Shown one piece after another: positions 1-6,695 of a DNA stretch of 9,119 nucleotides. A model generated the notes under the pieces. That model did no database searches and was not told the origin of the DNA. It saw only the letters and a program-made list of their open reading frames with translations. A program made the position numbers and the translations under genes. Numbering within the stretch: position 1 is the first letter of the stretch; the number at the start of each line of letters is the position of its first letter. This DNA comes from JAKFFN01 sp036675025. GTDB lineage: Bacteria; Sumerlaeota; Sumerlaeia; Sumerlaeales; Sumerlaeaceae. Where the stretch lies: the NCBI GenBank assembly GCA_036675025.1, contig JAKFFN010000053.1:1-9119 (forward strand), read 5' to 3'.

Positions 1-129
1 GAGCGCCTCGAGCTCGCGTACGGGTGTGGGGAGCCGAAGCGGTTGTGGCGACGGTATGTGATCGGGAATGCGCGGTTTGTGTGGCGGTGCCTTAGGGCGC
101 GCAGCGCCAGGGAAGAACGTAGAAAGTAG
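1..129 (+). CDS. 3' end of an unrecognised gene (partial)
   Basis: Frame 1 is open from the left edge to a TAG at 127-129, giving 42 visible residues that begin ERLELAYGCGEPKRLWRRY and end in a very basic tail. Most codons end in G or C, as expected for a real coding frame in this GC-rich DNA, and the frame would converge with the minus-strand gene that ends at 175. Frame 3 of the same strand is also open to about 95, and one minus-strand frame is open but strongly proline-rich, as expected for an antisense shadow. I do not recognise a family. The last residues fall inside the heptamer repeat that starts near 114, so the true protein end could lie slightly differently if there is a sequencing error. 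The gene start is outside the window. Confidence 0.4.
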   Translation, partial: ERLELAYGCGEPKRLWRRYVIGNARFVWRCLRARSAREERRK

Positions 130-160
130 AACGCAGAAAGTAGAAAGAGTAGTAGAACGA
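114..160. repeat. Degenerate 7-bp tandem repeat (AGAAMGT)
   Basis: Consecutive heptamers read AGAACGT, AGAAAGT, AGAACGC, AGAAAGT and AGAAAGA; after a 5-base interruption a further AGAACGA follows. The array lies between two convergent 3' ends and overlaps the last codons of the plus-strand partial frame. It is purine-only-like on the plus strand and pyrimidine-rich on the minus strand, so transcripts leaving the 175-2235 gene would carry a C/U-rich tail. It resembles in style the short heptanucleotide repeats known from other bacterial intergenic DNA, such as cyanobacterial STRR sequences, but no relationship is claimed. Confidence 0.7.
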
Positions 161-174
161 AAAAGGAGGTTGCT

Positions 175-2235
175 CTAGGGGAGGGTTAGAGCGCGAACCA
201 GGGCTTCTGGTTCTGTTACTGGCGCCTGACAGGTGAAGTTTCGGCAGACGTAGGCCTGGGCGGCAGTGCCGGCGGGGCGGTCGTTGGTGATGGGAAGATC
301 TTCTGTATTATCGGTAAGTTTGAGAGCGATCACTCGGGCCGGGCTGTACTGGCTGCGAATGGCGGATAAGAGGGGTCTGGCGTCATCGTAGGAATCTGCG
401 GTGATGACGATTTCAGGCAGATCGGGCTGAGCGTAGAGATATGCCAAAACGAGCGAGGCATAGGCCATGGGATGCTGGTTTGCGCGACGGCCATCTGACG
501 CAAGGGCTGATTTGGCGTGATTGGTCAGGCTTTCATCGTAGAAGAAATGGCCCAGGCGCAGAAGGGCTTTGGTGGCAATGGAAGCAGACGCGGGCAAGGC
601 GCCGTCGTGGGTGTCGCGGGTGCGGCTGATAAGGGTGTTGTCGGTGCCGTCGGTGTAGTAGAAGCCGCCATCGGCGGAATCGGAGAACAGCGCGATCATG
701 TGTGTGGCGATGGCTTTAGCCGACTGCAGCCATTGCGAATCGAAAGTGGTTTCGTAAAGATCAATGAGGGCATCGGTAAAGAAGGCATAGTCTTCAAGGG
801 TGCCGCGGACGCTGCTGCGGCCGTCCTTCCAGACGCGGAGAAGGGTCTCGCCGTCCCACTGAGAATTGAGGAGGGATGTAGCTGCGCGGGTGGCTGCATC
901 GGAATAGCGGGGTTCGTCCGTTGCCTGGGCCAGGCGGCATAGGGCGGAAATCATGAGGCCGTTCCAGCCGGTGAGGCATTTGTCGTCGCGGCCCGGCCAC
1001 ACGCGCTTCTCGCGCGCATTGCGAACGGTTTCCCGCATGGCGTTGAGACGGGTATACCACTGCTCGGGATCGATGCCGTGGCGCTTGGCGAATTCTTCCG
1101 GCGATACACTGACGTGGGGGTTGCTGGTGCCGTGTTCGAAGTTGCCGCGAGGGGTGATTCCGTAATAGTCGTTAAAGAGACGCGCGTCTTCTGCGGACAA
1201 AAGTTCCTGGATCTGCTGCGGGGTCCAGACGTAGAATTTGCCTTCTTCGCCTTCACTGTCGGCATCATAGGCGCACTGGAACACGCCGGAGTCGTCGGTG
1301 AGGTCACGCAGAACCCAGTCGGCGGTTTCGCGGGCAATGCGATTGAACAGTGGCTCGCCCGTCAGCAGCCATGCATCAACGTATACGGGGATCAGCAGAG
1401 CCTGGTTGTAGAGCATCTTTTCGAAGTGCGGGATCAGCCATTGCGCATCCACGCTGTAACGGGCGAAGCCGCCGGCTACCTGATCGTAGATACCCCCGCG
1501 TGCCATTGCGGTTAGCGAGCCGACAGTCATATCCAGGGCGCTTTGGGTTTTATGCGTGTGGTACGCCGCCAGGAGCAGAGCAAGGCGCGTATCGGGAGGA
1601 AACTTTGGGGCGGTGCCGAAGCCGCCGTGGCGAAGGTCATACATGCTGGCCGAATCGCGGACAACGGTTTCCAAAAGATCAGGAGCGAGAGTCTGCGAGT
1701 CGGTGCTGGATGAGAAATGCTCGAGTTGCTGGTGGAGAGACTCTGCCTGGTGAACGAGCGATTTTCCGTCGAGCGCCCACGCTTCGCGGATTCGCTGAAG
1801 TACGCTACCGAAGCCGGGACGGCCATAGTTATCTGTCGGGGGGAAGTAGGTTCCGACGAAGAAGGGTTTGAGATCAGGGGTGACAAATGCGTTTAAAGGC
1901 CAGCCGCCGTGGCCGCTCATGGCCTGGCAGGCATTCATGTAAATGGCGTCGACGTCGGGTCGTTCTTCGCGGTCAACTTTTACAGGTATGACAGTTTCGT
2001 TAATAACCTTTGCCATTTCCGGATTGCTGAAGCTCTCATGCTCCATCACGTGACACCAGTGACAGGCGGAGTAACCAATGGAGATAAGCAGCGGTTTGTT
2101 TTCGGCCCGGGCGCGTGCAAAGGCTTCTTCGCCCCATGGATACCAGTCGACGGGGTTGTGCTGGTGCTGGAGCAGGTAGGGGGATGATTCTTTAGAGAGG
2201 CGGTTCGCAGGCCGGTTGTTGGCGTTATGGGTCAT
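175..2235 (-). CDS. yyaL: YyaL/SPATA20-type thioredoxin-fold protein (DUF255)
   Basis: This is a complete 686-residue member of the YyaL/SPATA20 family (COG1331), at the family's usual length. The N-terminus has the family signature: SKESSPYLLQHQHNPVDWYPW (starting at residue 14), then CHWC at 58-61 in the place of the thioredoxin CxxC, DREERPDVD at 88-96 and GGWPLNAF from 110. The rest, from about residue 190, matches the alpha/alpha-barrel part that resembles N-acylglucosamine 2-epimerases and six-hairpin glycosidases. The C-terminal pair C664/C669 (CRNFTC) is also typical of the family. Biochemical function is unsettled in the family; a thiol-redox or sugar-processing role is only inferred from the folds. 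No signal peptide is visible, so it is probably cytoplasmic. The ATG at 2233-2235 is chosen because the conserved N-terminus begins just after it; the ribosome site is weak (AGG in TTTAGG). It lies 65 bp downstream of tRNA-Arg on the same strand, with a T-run between them. Confidence 0.95.
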   Translation of the reverse strand: MTHNANNRPANRLSKESSPYLLQHQHNPVDWYPWGEEAFARARAENKPLLISIGYSACHWCHVMEHESFSNPEMAKVINETVIPVKVDREERPDVDAIYMNACQAMSGHGGWPLNAFVTPDLKPFFVGTYFPPTDNYGRPGFGSVLQRIREAWALDGKSLVHQAESLHQQLEHFSSSTDSQTLAPDLLETVVRDSASMYDLRHGGFGTAPKFPPDTRLALLLAAYHTHKTQSALDMTVGSLTAMARGGIYDQVAGGFARYSVDAQWLIPHFEKMLYNQALLIPVYVDAWLLTGEPLFNRIARETADWVLRDLTDDSGVFQCAYDADSEGEEGKFYVWTPQQIQELLSAEDARLFNDYYGITPRGNFEHGTSNPHVSVSPEEFAKRHGIDPEQWYTRLNAMRETVRNAREKRVWPGRDDKCLTGWNGLMISALCRLAQATDEPRYSDAATRAATSLLNSQWDGETLLRVWKDGRSSVRGTLEDYAFFTDALIDLYETTFDSQWLQSAKAIATHMIALFSDSADGGFYYTDGTDNTLISRTRDTHDGALPASASIATKALLRLGHFFYDESLTNHAKSALASDGRRANQHPMAYASLVLAYLYAQPDLPEIVITADSYDDARPLLSAIRSQYSPARVIALKLTDNTEDLPITNDRPAGTAAQAYVCRNFTCQAPVTEPEALVRALTLP

Positions 2236-2292
2236 GATGGTTAAACCTAAAGCAAGAAGTGGGCATCATCGCCGCCAGAGAAACAAGTAGGC

Positions 2293-2300
2293 AAAAAAAA
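2293..2300 (-). terminator. T8 run directly after tRNA CCA
   Basis: On the minus strand eight T residues follow the encoded CCA without any gap. The tRNA's own GC-rich acceptor and T-arm helices lie just upstream and could act as the hairpin of an intrinsic terminator. This would separate the tRNA transcript from the yyaL-type gene, although no promoter consensus is visible in the 58 bp that remain before that gene's start. The run may instead serve only 3' processing or be incidental. Confidence 0.35.
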
Positions 2301-2377
2301 TGGTGCACCCAGGAAGAGTCGAACTCCCAACCTACAGATCCGTAGTCTGTCGCTCTATCCAATTGAGCTATGGGTGC
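2301..2377 (-). tRNA. tRNA-Arg (anticodon ACG)
   Basis: The minus strand folds into a full cloverleaf of 74 nt plus an encoded CCA. The acceptor stem is GCACCCA paired with TGGGTGC. The D stem is GCTC/GAGC around the loop AATTGGATA. The anticodon stem is ACAGA/TCTGT with the loop CTACGGA, a 5-nt variable loop follows, and the T arm is GGGAG/CTTCC (one G-U pair) with the loop TTCGACT. The anticodon ACG is at 2341-2343. This is the bacterial arginine tRNA whose A34 is normally converted to inosine by TadA so that it reads CGU, CGC and CGA. All stems are intact, so the gene should be functional. No duplicated 3' segment that would mark an integrated element is seen in the window. Confidence 0.97.
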
Positions 2378-2502
2378 ACTTGCTACCGACTTGCAGCAGC
2401 ATGCGTTATTAGGGTTTCGGGCGCCGGATTATTCATACACATTTGCTCAACAAATAACACTTGATGATGGTAAGGCTGCGCCGGAAAGACTGAAGACGCT
2501 TA

Positions 2503-3225
2503 ATGACGCAAGAACCTGAAATATCAATAGTTCTGCCGGGCTACAATGAGGCCGATAATATCGACGCCATGCTTGCCCAGGTGCAGACTGTGCTGGATAA
2601 ACTTGGCCGGCGCGGCGAGATTATCTACGTGGATGATGGCAGCACGGATAACAGTCGGCAGAAGCTGGAAGCGGCGCGGGAGCGATTTCCGAATCTGCGC
2701 CCCTATTATCATAGGACAAACTTTGGTCAAAGCGCTGCGATTCTGTCTGGCGTGAGGCAGGCGCGCGGTGAACTCGTTATTACCATGGATTCCGATTTGC
2801 AGAACGATCCTGACGACATCCCGGCGATGATTGAGTTGCTTGAGCGGGAAAAGGCGGACGCGGTGTGCGGAGTGCGGCAGAAGCGACAGGACAGCCGGAT
2901 GAAGTTGTTTTCCAGCCGGGTCGCGAACCGTGTGCGGCATTGGGCGCTGAAAGACAACATTACTGATGCAGGCTGCGCACTGCGGGTAATGCGCCGGGCA
3001 GCCCTTGAGCAGTTGCCAGCTTTCCGGGCGCTGCACAGATTTCTGCCGACCATCCTGGGCATCCACGGCTACAAGGTAATAGAGATGCCGATCCACCACC
3101 GCGCGCGGCAGGCGGGGGTTTCGAAGTATGGTGTCGGTAATCGCATCTGGGTGGGAATACTGGACATCTATGGATTGCGTTGGTATCGCCGCAGATTCTT
3201 GCCGCCGAACAGGTTGAATGAATAG
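2503..3225 (+). CDS. GT2 glycosyltransferase, polyprenyl-phosphate sugar synthase type
   Basis: A 240-residue family 2 transferase of the DPM1/GtrB/ArnC-like group, which moves a sugar from a nucleotide donor to a polyprenyl phosphate. Visible motifs in order: the N-terminal strand ISIVLPGYNE (7-16), the nucleotide-binding VDDGSTDNS (43-51), NFGQSAA (73-79), the metal-binding DSD at 96-98 followed by LQNDP, TDAGCALR (154-161) and the lipid-phosphate-site motif HRARQAGVSKYG (199-210). The protein ends after a short basic segment (DIYGLRWYRRRF) and has no C-terminal membrane helices, so it should be soluble or peripheral like DPM1. The ATG is preceded only by a weak purine stretch (GGAAAG about 15 nt upstream). 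The gene is the first of a probable five-gene operon; its last 8 bp overlap the next start. Donor sugar and lipid acceptor cannot be read from the sequence. Confidence 0.92.
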   Translation: MTQEPEISIVLPGYNEADNIDAMLAQVQTVLDKLGRRGEIIYVDDGSTDNSRQKLEAARERFPNLRPYYHRTNFGQSAAILSGVRQARGELVITMDSDLQNDPDDIPAMIELLEREKADAVCGVRQKRQDSRMKLFSSRVANRVRHWALKDNITDAGCALRVMRRAALEQLPAFRALHRFLPTILGIHGYKVIEMPIHHRARQAGVSKYGVGNRIWVGILDIYGLRWYRRRFLPPNRLNE

Positions 3226-4255
3226 CGGGCGGGGCGAAGAGGCGAAGGTGCGGTTTGCCGTGGTGGGCCTCGGGCTCATGGGCGAGCGGCATTGCCGGGT
3301 GATCCAGGCGCTACCGTCGGCTATGCTGGCGGGTGTGTATGATCACCACGAAGAGCTGGGCCGGAGGCAGGCGGAGGCATTTGGAACAGCTCGCTTCGAA
3401 ACCTACGAACAACTTCTGGCCTGTCCTGAAGTTGATGCCGTTATCATTTGCCTTCCGAGCGGGCTGCACGCCCGGTTCGGCATGCAGGCCGCGGCGGCCG
3501 GCAAACATGTGGTGGTGGAAAAGCCGATAGATTCGCAATCTGTAGAAGCTCATAAGCTGGTGCGCGCATGCGAATCTGCGGGCGTTAAATGTGCTGTCAT
3601 CAGTCAAAATCGGTACAGTCCCGGTCTGGCCGCGATTAAGACTGCATTGGAACAGGGAATAATGGGAAAGCCGAATCTGGCCCGCGCCACGGTTAAATGG
3701 TTCAGGCACGATGAGTATTACAGCGACAGCCATTGGCGCGGAAGAAAAAGCGGTGAGCATGGCGGTGTGCTGATGAACCAGGCTATCCATTCCATCGATA
3801 CTCTGCAATGGTGGTTCGGAGTGCCCGACATGGTATCAGGCTACTCCCATTGCACCCGCCCTGGCGTTGTGGAGACTGAAGATACTGCGGTGGCCATCAT
3901 GAAGTGGAACAGCGGGCTGTTGGCCACCCTTGAAGCCAGCACAAACGCTGCGCCCGGCTTCGACGAGGGGTACGAGGTGCATTCGCCGATAGCCACAGCC
4001 CGGGTGGAGAAGGGCGAACTGGTTTACTGGCATCACAATGATGGGCTGCCGGCACCAGCGCCAAACCTTTGTGAAACCCCAGACAACCTTGACCGTAAAC
4101 TGAAGCTCTTTTTCCGGCAGTACCTGAACATTGTGGATGCAATAACTGGAAAAGCCACTCCGGGGGTTGCCCCGATGGAAGCAGTTACTGTAGTTGAAAC
4201 TGTAGAAGAAATATACAGGTCTGCCGGCGGCGCGTGCGGACCTGTTGAGTCTTAA
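3218..4255 (+). CDS. Gfo/Idh/MocA family sugar dehydrogenase
   Basis: A 345-residue NAD(P)-dependent oxidoreductase of the glucose-fructose oxidoreductase/inositol dehydrogenase/MocA family. The Rossmann glycine motif is GLGLMG at 17-22 after the strand RFAVV. The family's EKP motif is intact at 101-103 (lysine 102 is the usual catalytic and cofactor-contacting residue). The substrate-site region GGVLMNQAIHSIDTLQWW (182-199) carries the conserved histidine 191 and aspartate 194. Length is typical and there is no signal peptide, so it acts in the cytoplasm. The ATG overlaps the end of the GT2 gene by 8 bp (ATGAATAG), which implies translational coupling; no strong ribosome site is seen. In a glycan cluster such an enzyme usually oxidises a hydroxyl of a sugar or nucleotide sugar, for example on the way to 3-keto or aminated sugars. 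The substrate is not determinable here. Confidence 0.92.
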   Translation: MNSGRGEEAKVRFAVVGLGLMGERHCRVIQALPSAMLAGVYDHHEELGRRQAEAFGTARFETYEQLLACPEVDAVIICLPSGLHARFGMQAAAAGKHVVVEKPIDSQSVEAHKLVRACESAGVKCAVISQNRYSPGLAAIKTALEQGIMGKPNLARATVKWFRHDEYYSDSHWRGRKSGEHGGVLMNQAIHSIDTLQWWFGVPDMVSGYSHCTRPGVVETEDTAVAIMKWNSGLLATLEASTNAAPGFDEGYEVHSPIATARVEKGELVYWHHNDGLPAPAPNLCETPDNLDRKLKLFFRQYLNIVDAITGKATPGVAPMEAVTVVETVEEIYRSAGGACGPVES

Positions 4256-4266
4256 TGTTTTGTTTT

Positions 4267-4272
4267 AAGGAG
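4267..4272 (+). promoter_or_regulatory. Shine-Dalgarno site fixing a GTG start
   Basis: AAGGAG lies 5 nt before the GTG at 4278. A second GTG at 4276 is immediately followed by TGA, so only the 4278 GTG can start the aldo/keto reductase. Confidence 0.85.
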
Positions 4273-4277
4273 CCTGT

Positions 4278-5417
4278 GTGAGATACCGTCGCTTTGGAAA
4301 AACTGAGATGAATCTCAGCGTGTTCAGCATGGGCGGCATGCGGTTCATCCCGCCGAACGTTAACGCCGAGCAGATGGAAGCGGTGGTGATGAAAGGGCTC
4401 GAGTACGGCATTAATCACATTGAGACAGCGCGCGGTTACAAGGGCAGCGAAGAGTTGATCGGCGGCATCATGCACAAGCTGCCGCGAGAAAACCTCTATA
4501 TTACCACCAAGATTGCTCCGCTGGAAACCGAAGAAGAAATGTGGCGTTACATCAACGAATCGCTCGAGCGGATGAAGATTTCGTGGATTGATAATTTTGA
4601 CTACCACGGTATCAACACATTCGAGCTGCTGGAGCAGGTTGCCAGGCCGGATGGCTGCCGCGCTGCCGTTGATCGGGCAGTGCGCGAAGGGCTAATCCGT
4701 CATGTTGGTTTCTCCACCCATGGCCCGCTGCAGGTCATCCTGGCGGCAATTAACACTGAACTTTTTGAAAGCGTAAATCTCCACTATTATTACTTCAACC
4801 AGCGGAACCGCCCTGCTGTGGAGCGGGCCTCGGAACTGGATATGGGTGTGTTTATCATTTCCCCGGCGGATAAAGGTGGCCAGCTTTTCAAGCCCTCTCC
4901 GATACTGGAGCAGCTGACCGCCCCGATGCACCCGGTTGTATGGAATGCCCGCTGGTTGCTGGGTTTACACCCGAACGTTCACACACTGTCTTTCGGGCCG
5001 AGCTTCGCGGAGGAGTTTCATCCCCACGTACCTGCATTTGATATGGATGGCCCTTTTACCGCCGAGGAGAATGAGATACTTGATCGGGTGGAAGCCCAGT
5101 GGAAAACGATTCCCAACGAAGACTTCTGCGCCCAGTGCTGGCAATGCCTGCCCTGCCCAATGGAAGTCAACATACCCGAGGCGCTGAGGCTCCGGAACAT
5201 GGCAGTCGCCTTTGGTATGGAAGACTTTGGCAAGTACCGGTACAAGATGTTTGAGGTTGCCGGACATTGGTTCCCGGGGAGCAAGGCGGATAAATGCAGT
5301 TCGTGTGGCGACTGTCTGCCGCGGTGCCCACAGAATCTCGACATCCCGAAATTGCTGCACGACACTCACGCGCGCCTGCACACCGAGGAAGAAGCCAAGC
5401 GGATTTCTGATGACTAG
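4278..5417 (+). CDS. Aldo/keto reductase with C-terminal Fe-S domain
   Basis: A 379-residue protein of the aldo/keto reductase-ferredoxin fusion type (COG1453-like). The N-terminal barrel starts RYRRFGKTEMNLSVFSMGG. The catalytic tetrad positions are E49 (in IETARGY, where most aldo/keto reductases have Asp), Y54, K78 (TTK) and H110 (DYHG). Two cysteine clusters follow: C284, C287, C290 and C293 (Cx2Cx2Cx2CP), then C340, C343, C346 and C350 (Cx2Cx2Cx3CP). These are enough for two [4Fe-4S] clusters. The start is a GTG with a good ribosome site. It lies 22 bp after the dehydrogenase and 30 bp before the GT4 start. The pairing with a Gfo/Idh/MocA enzyme suggests two redox steps on one sugar, with the iron-sulphur part linking the reaction to ferredoxin-like carriers; that is inference. 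No signal peptide or membrane segment is seen. The Asp-to-Glu change appears usual in this subfamily from memory, so the enzyme is probably active. Confidence 0.93.
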   Translation: MRYRRFGKTEMNLSVFSMGGMRFIPPNVNAEQMEAVVMKGLEYGINHIETARGYKGSEELIGGIMHKLPRENLYITTKIAPLETEEEMWRYINESLERMKISWIDNFDYHGINTFELLEQVARPDGCRAAVDRAVREGLIRHVGFSTHGPLQVILAAINTELFESVNLHYYYFNQRNRPAVERASELDMGVFIISPADKGGQLFKPSPILEQLTAPMHPVVWNARWLLGLHPNVHTLSFGPSFAEEFHPHVPAFDMDGPFTAEENEILDRVEAQWKTIPNEDFCAQCWQCLPCPMEVNIPEALRLRNMAVAFGMEDFGKYRYKMFEVAGHWFPGSKADKCSSCGDCLPRCPQNLDIPKLLHDTHARLHTEEEAKRISDD

Positions 5418-5447
5418 ACTTTGCTGTACCTGCCAAGCCTGCTAGCA

Positions 5448-6635
5448 ATGGCTGACATTTTACTTCTAGCAGACACGTTTGTGCCGAATCGTGGTGGGTC
5501 AGAAGCTTACCTGGCGGTACTTGCGGAAGGGCTGGCGCAAAATGGCCACCGTGTAACGGTTGTCACACCGGCATCTAAAGTTACAGGACCGATGCCAAAA
5601 TTTCATCCGGGCGTATTGATCCGGCGCAGCCGTCTGTGGCAGCGACTGCATATTCTCGGCTCGCATCCGAACGCTGTTATCAATCGCCTGTCGCGCCTGG
5701 CCATCTTTCCTCTATTAGCAGCCAGGTTGTTTCGCAAGCGGGCTGATGTTGTGATCGCGGGGCACATTTTGCCTGCCGGGGTAGTTGCCAGGTTCCTGGT
5801 GCAGGCTAATCGCTGCAAGGCATCGGTTGTCGTTACCTACGGTGAAGAACTTACCATGTATCGTCGCAGTGCACGCATGCTGAACCTGATGCGGAAAGCA
5901 CTGCAGGGGGCCGACGCTGTGACGGCATTAACAAATGACAGCCGAGAAGAGCTGGATCTGATCTACCCCGGTGCTGCAGCGAAAACCTTCGTCATCCCGC
6001 CGTCTGTAAAAGTAAACGATGACCACGATAAACCCGATGGAGCACCTGCCGAGATAAAAGCAGGTCGACCAAACCTGTTCACGCTGTCACGGATCGTGGA
6101 GCGCAAGGGTATGGATACAACCATAAGGGCAGTTGCCGCTTTGCGTGATGAGTTTCCTGACATTCAGTATCACATAGCAGGAACAGGCCCGGACTCATCC
6201 CGCTTGCACGAACTGATAAAGGAATTACAGCTGGAAGATTGTGTGCACCTGCACGGGTCTGTACCCGACCCGAAGCTGTATTTCCAGACAGCGGATATCT
6301 TCTGCATGCCGAACCGGGAACTGGCTAACGGCGAGCGGGAGGGTTTTGGCATCGTGTTTCTCGAAGCCGGGCTGTACGGAGTGCCGTCAATCGCGGGCCG
6401 TAGCGGGGGAGCGGTTGACGCAGTGCTGCACGACGAAACGGGTCTCCTTGTAGAGCCCGATAACGCAGAGGCCATGGCTGATGCTATCAGGATTCTTACG
6501 CTGGATGAGACGTATCGGAAAAACCTGGGGCAGGCCGCGCGCGCCTATGCCGAGCAGTTTACGGCTGAACGCCAGGTATCGAAATTTATGGAAATCATAC
6601 AGCAGCTCCTGGATCCAGCGAAATCTCCCCGTTGA
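5448..6635 (+). CDS. GT4 family glycosyltransferase
   Basis: A 395-residue GT-B fold glycosyltransferase. The N-terminal acceptor domain begins MADILLLADTFVPNRGGSE with the glycine-rich GGSE loop at 16-19. The C-terminal nucleotide-sugar domain has SRIVERKG (214-221, with R215 and K220 contacting the donor phosphates), YHIAGTGP (241-248) and the E-x7-E motif EGFGIVFLE (298-306), followed by G-VPSIAG and TGLLVEP. This is the retaining GT4 pattern of many lipopolysaccharide and exopolysaccharide transferases. I prefer the ATG at 5448 because the conserved first strand starts there. An in-frame TTG at 5421 would add nine residues that fit nothing, and neither start has a clear ribosome site, so translation may depend on readthrough coupling from the gene ending 30 bp earlier. 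It would add a sugar to the lipid-linked intermediate at the cytoplasmic face. Confidence 0.92.
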   Translation: MADILLLADTFVPNRGGSEAYLAVLAEGLAQNGHRVTVVTPASKVTGPMPKFHPGVLIRRSRLWQRLHILGSHPNAVINRLSRLAIFPLLAARLFRKRADVVIAGHILPAGVVARFLVQANRCKASVVVTYGEELTMYRRSARMLNLMRKALQGADAVTALTNDSREELDLIYPGAAAKTFVIPPSVKVNDDHDKPDGAPAEIKAGRPNLFTLSRIVERKGMDTTIRAVAALRDEFPDIQYHIAGTGPDSSRLHELIKELQLEDCVHLHGSVPDPKLYFQTADIFCMPNRELANGEREGFGIVFLEAGLYGVPSIAGRSGGAVDAVLHDETGLLVEPDNAEAMADAIRILTLDETYRKNLGQAARAYAEQFTAERQVSKFMEIIQQLLDPAKSPR

Positions 6636-6683
6636 TGCCTGAGCCCGCACCGTATCTGGTTGCATCGATCATTTCCTGCGTGT

Positions 6684-6689
6684 GGAGGT
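6684..6689 (+). promoter_or_regulatory. Shine-Dalgarno site fixing the flippase start
   Basis: A perfect GGAGGT lies 6 nt before the ATG at 6696. It rules out the longer reading from a TTG at 6660, which has no ribosome site. Confidence 0.9.
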
Positions 6690-6695
6690 TTCTCG

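Noticed and set aside
96..108. GGCGC/GCGCC hairpin as a terminator for the left-edge gene
   Set aside because: The stem is 5 bp with a 3-nt loop, lies before the putative stop codon and has no T-run on either side.
165..170. GGAGGT after the heptamer repeat as a ribosome site
   Set aside because: No start codon at suitable spacing opens a frame; the nearest TTG is followed within two codons by TAG.
1078..1871. Long plus-strand open frames antisense to the yyaL-type gene (also 441-942)
   Set aside because: They lie wholly inside a gene with clear family motifs on the other strand, show no recognisable protein features and are rich in Arg, Gly and Cys, as expected of shadow frames in GC-rich DNA.
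2301..2377. tRNA gene as the attachment site of an integrated element
   Set aside because: There is no integrase gene and no second copy of the tRNA 3' end within the window.
2378..2502. Promoters for tRNA-Arg and for the glycan operon in the divergent gap
   Set aside because: Promoters must exist here, but I found no pair of -35 and -10 hexamers at normal spacing on either strand that I could defend. AT-rich pieces such as TAATAA (2406-2411, minus) lack a partner. A small ATTTG/CAAAT inverted repeat (2441-2455) is too short to call.
2524..3292. Minus-strand frames of up to 251 codons opposite the GT2 gene
   Set aside because: The plus-strand protein carries all GT2 motifs. The antisense frames have no motifs and no plausible ribosome site.
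6660..6662. TTG as the flippase start
   Set aside because: It has no ribosome site, while the in-frame ATG at 6696 has a perfect GGAGGT 6 nt upstream.
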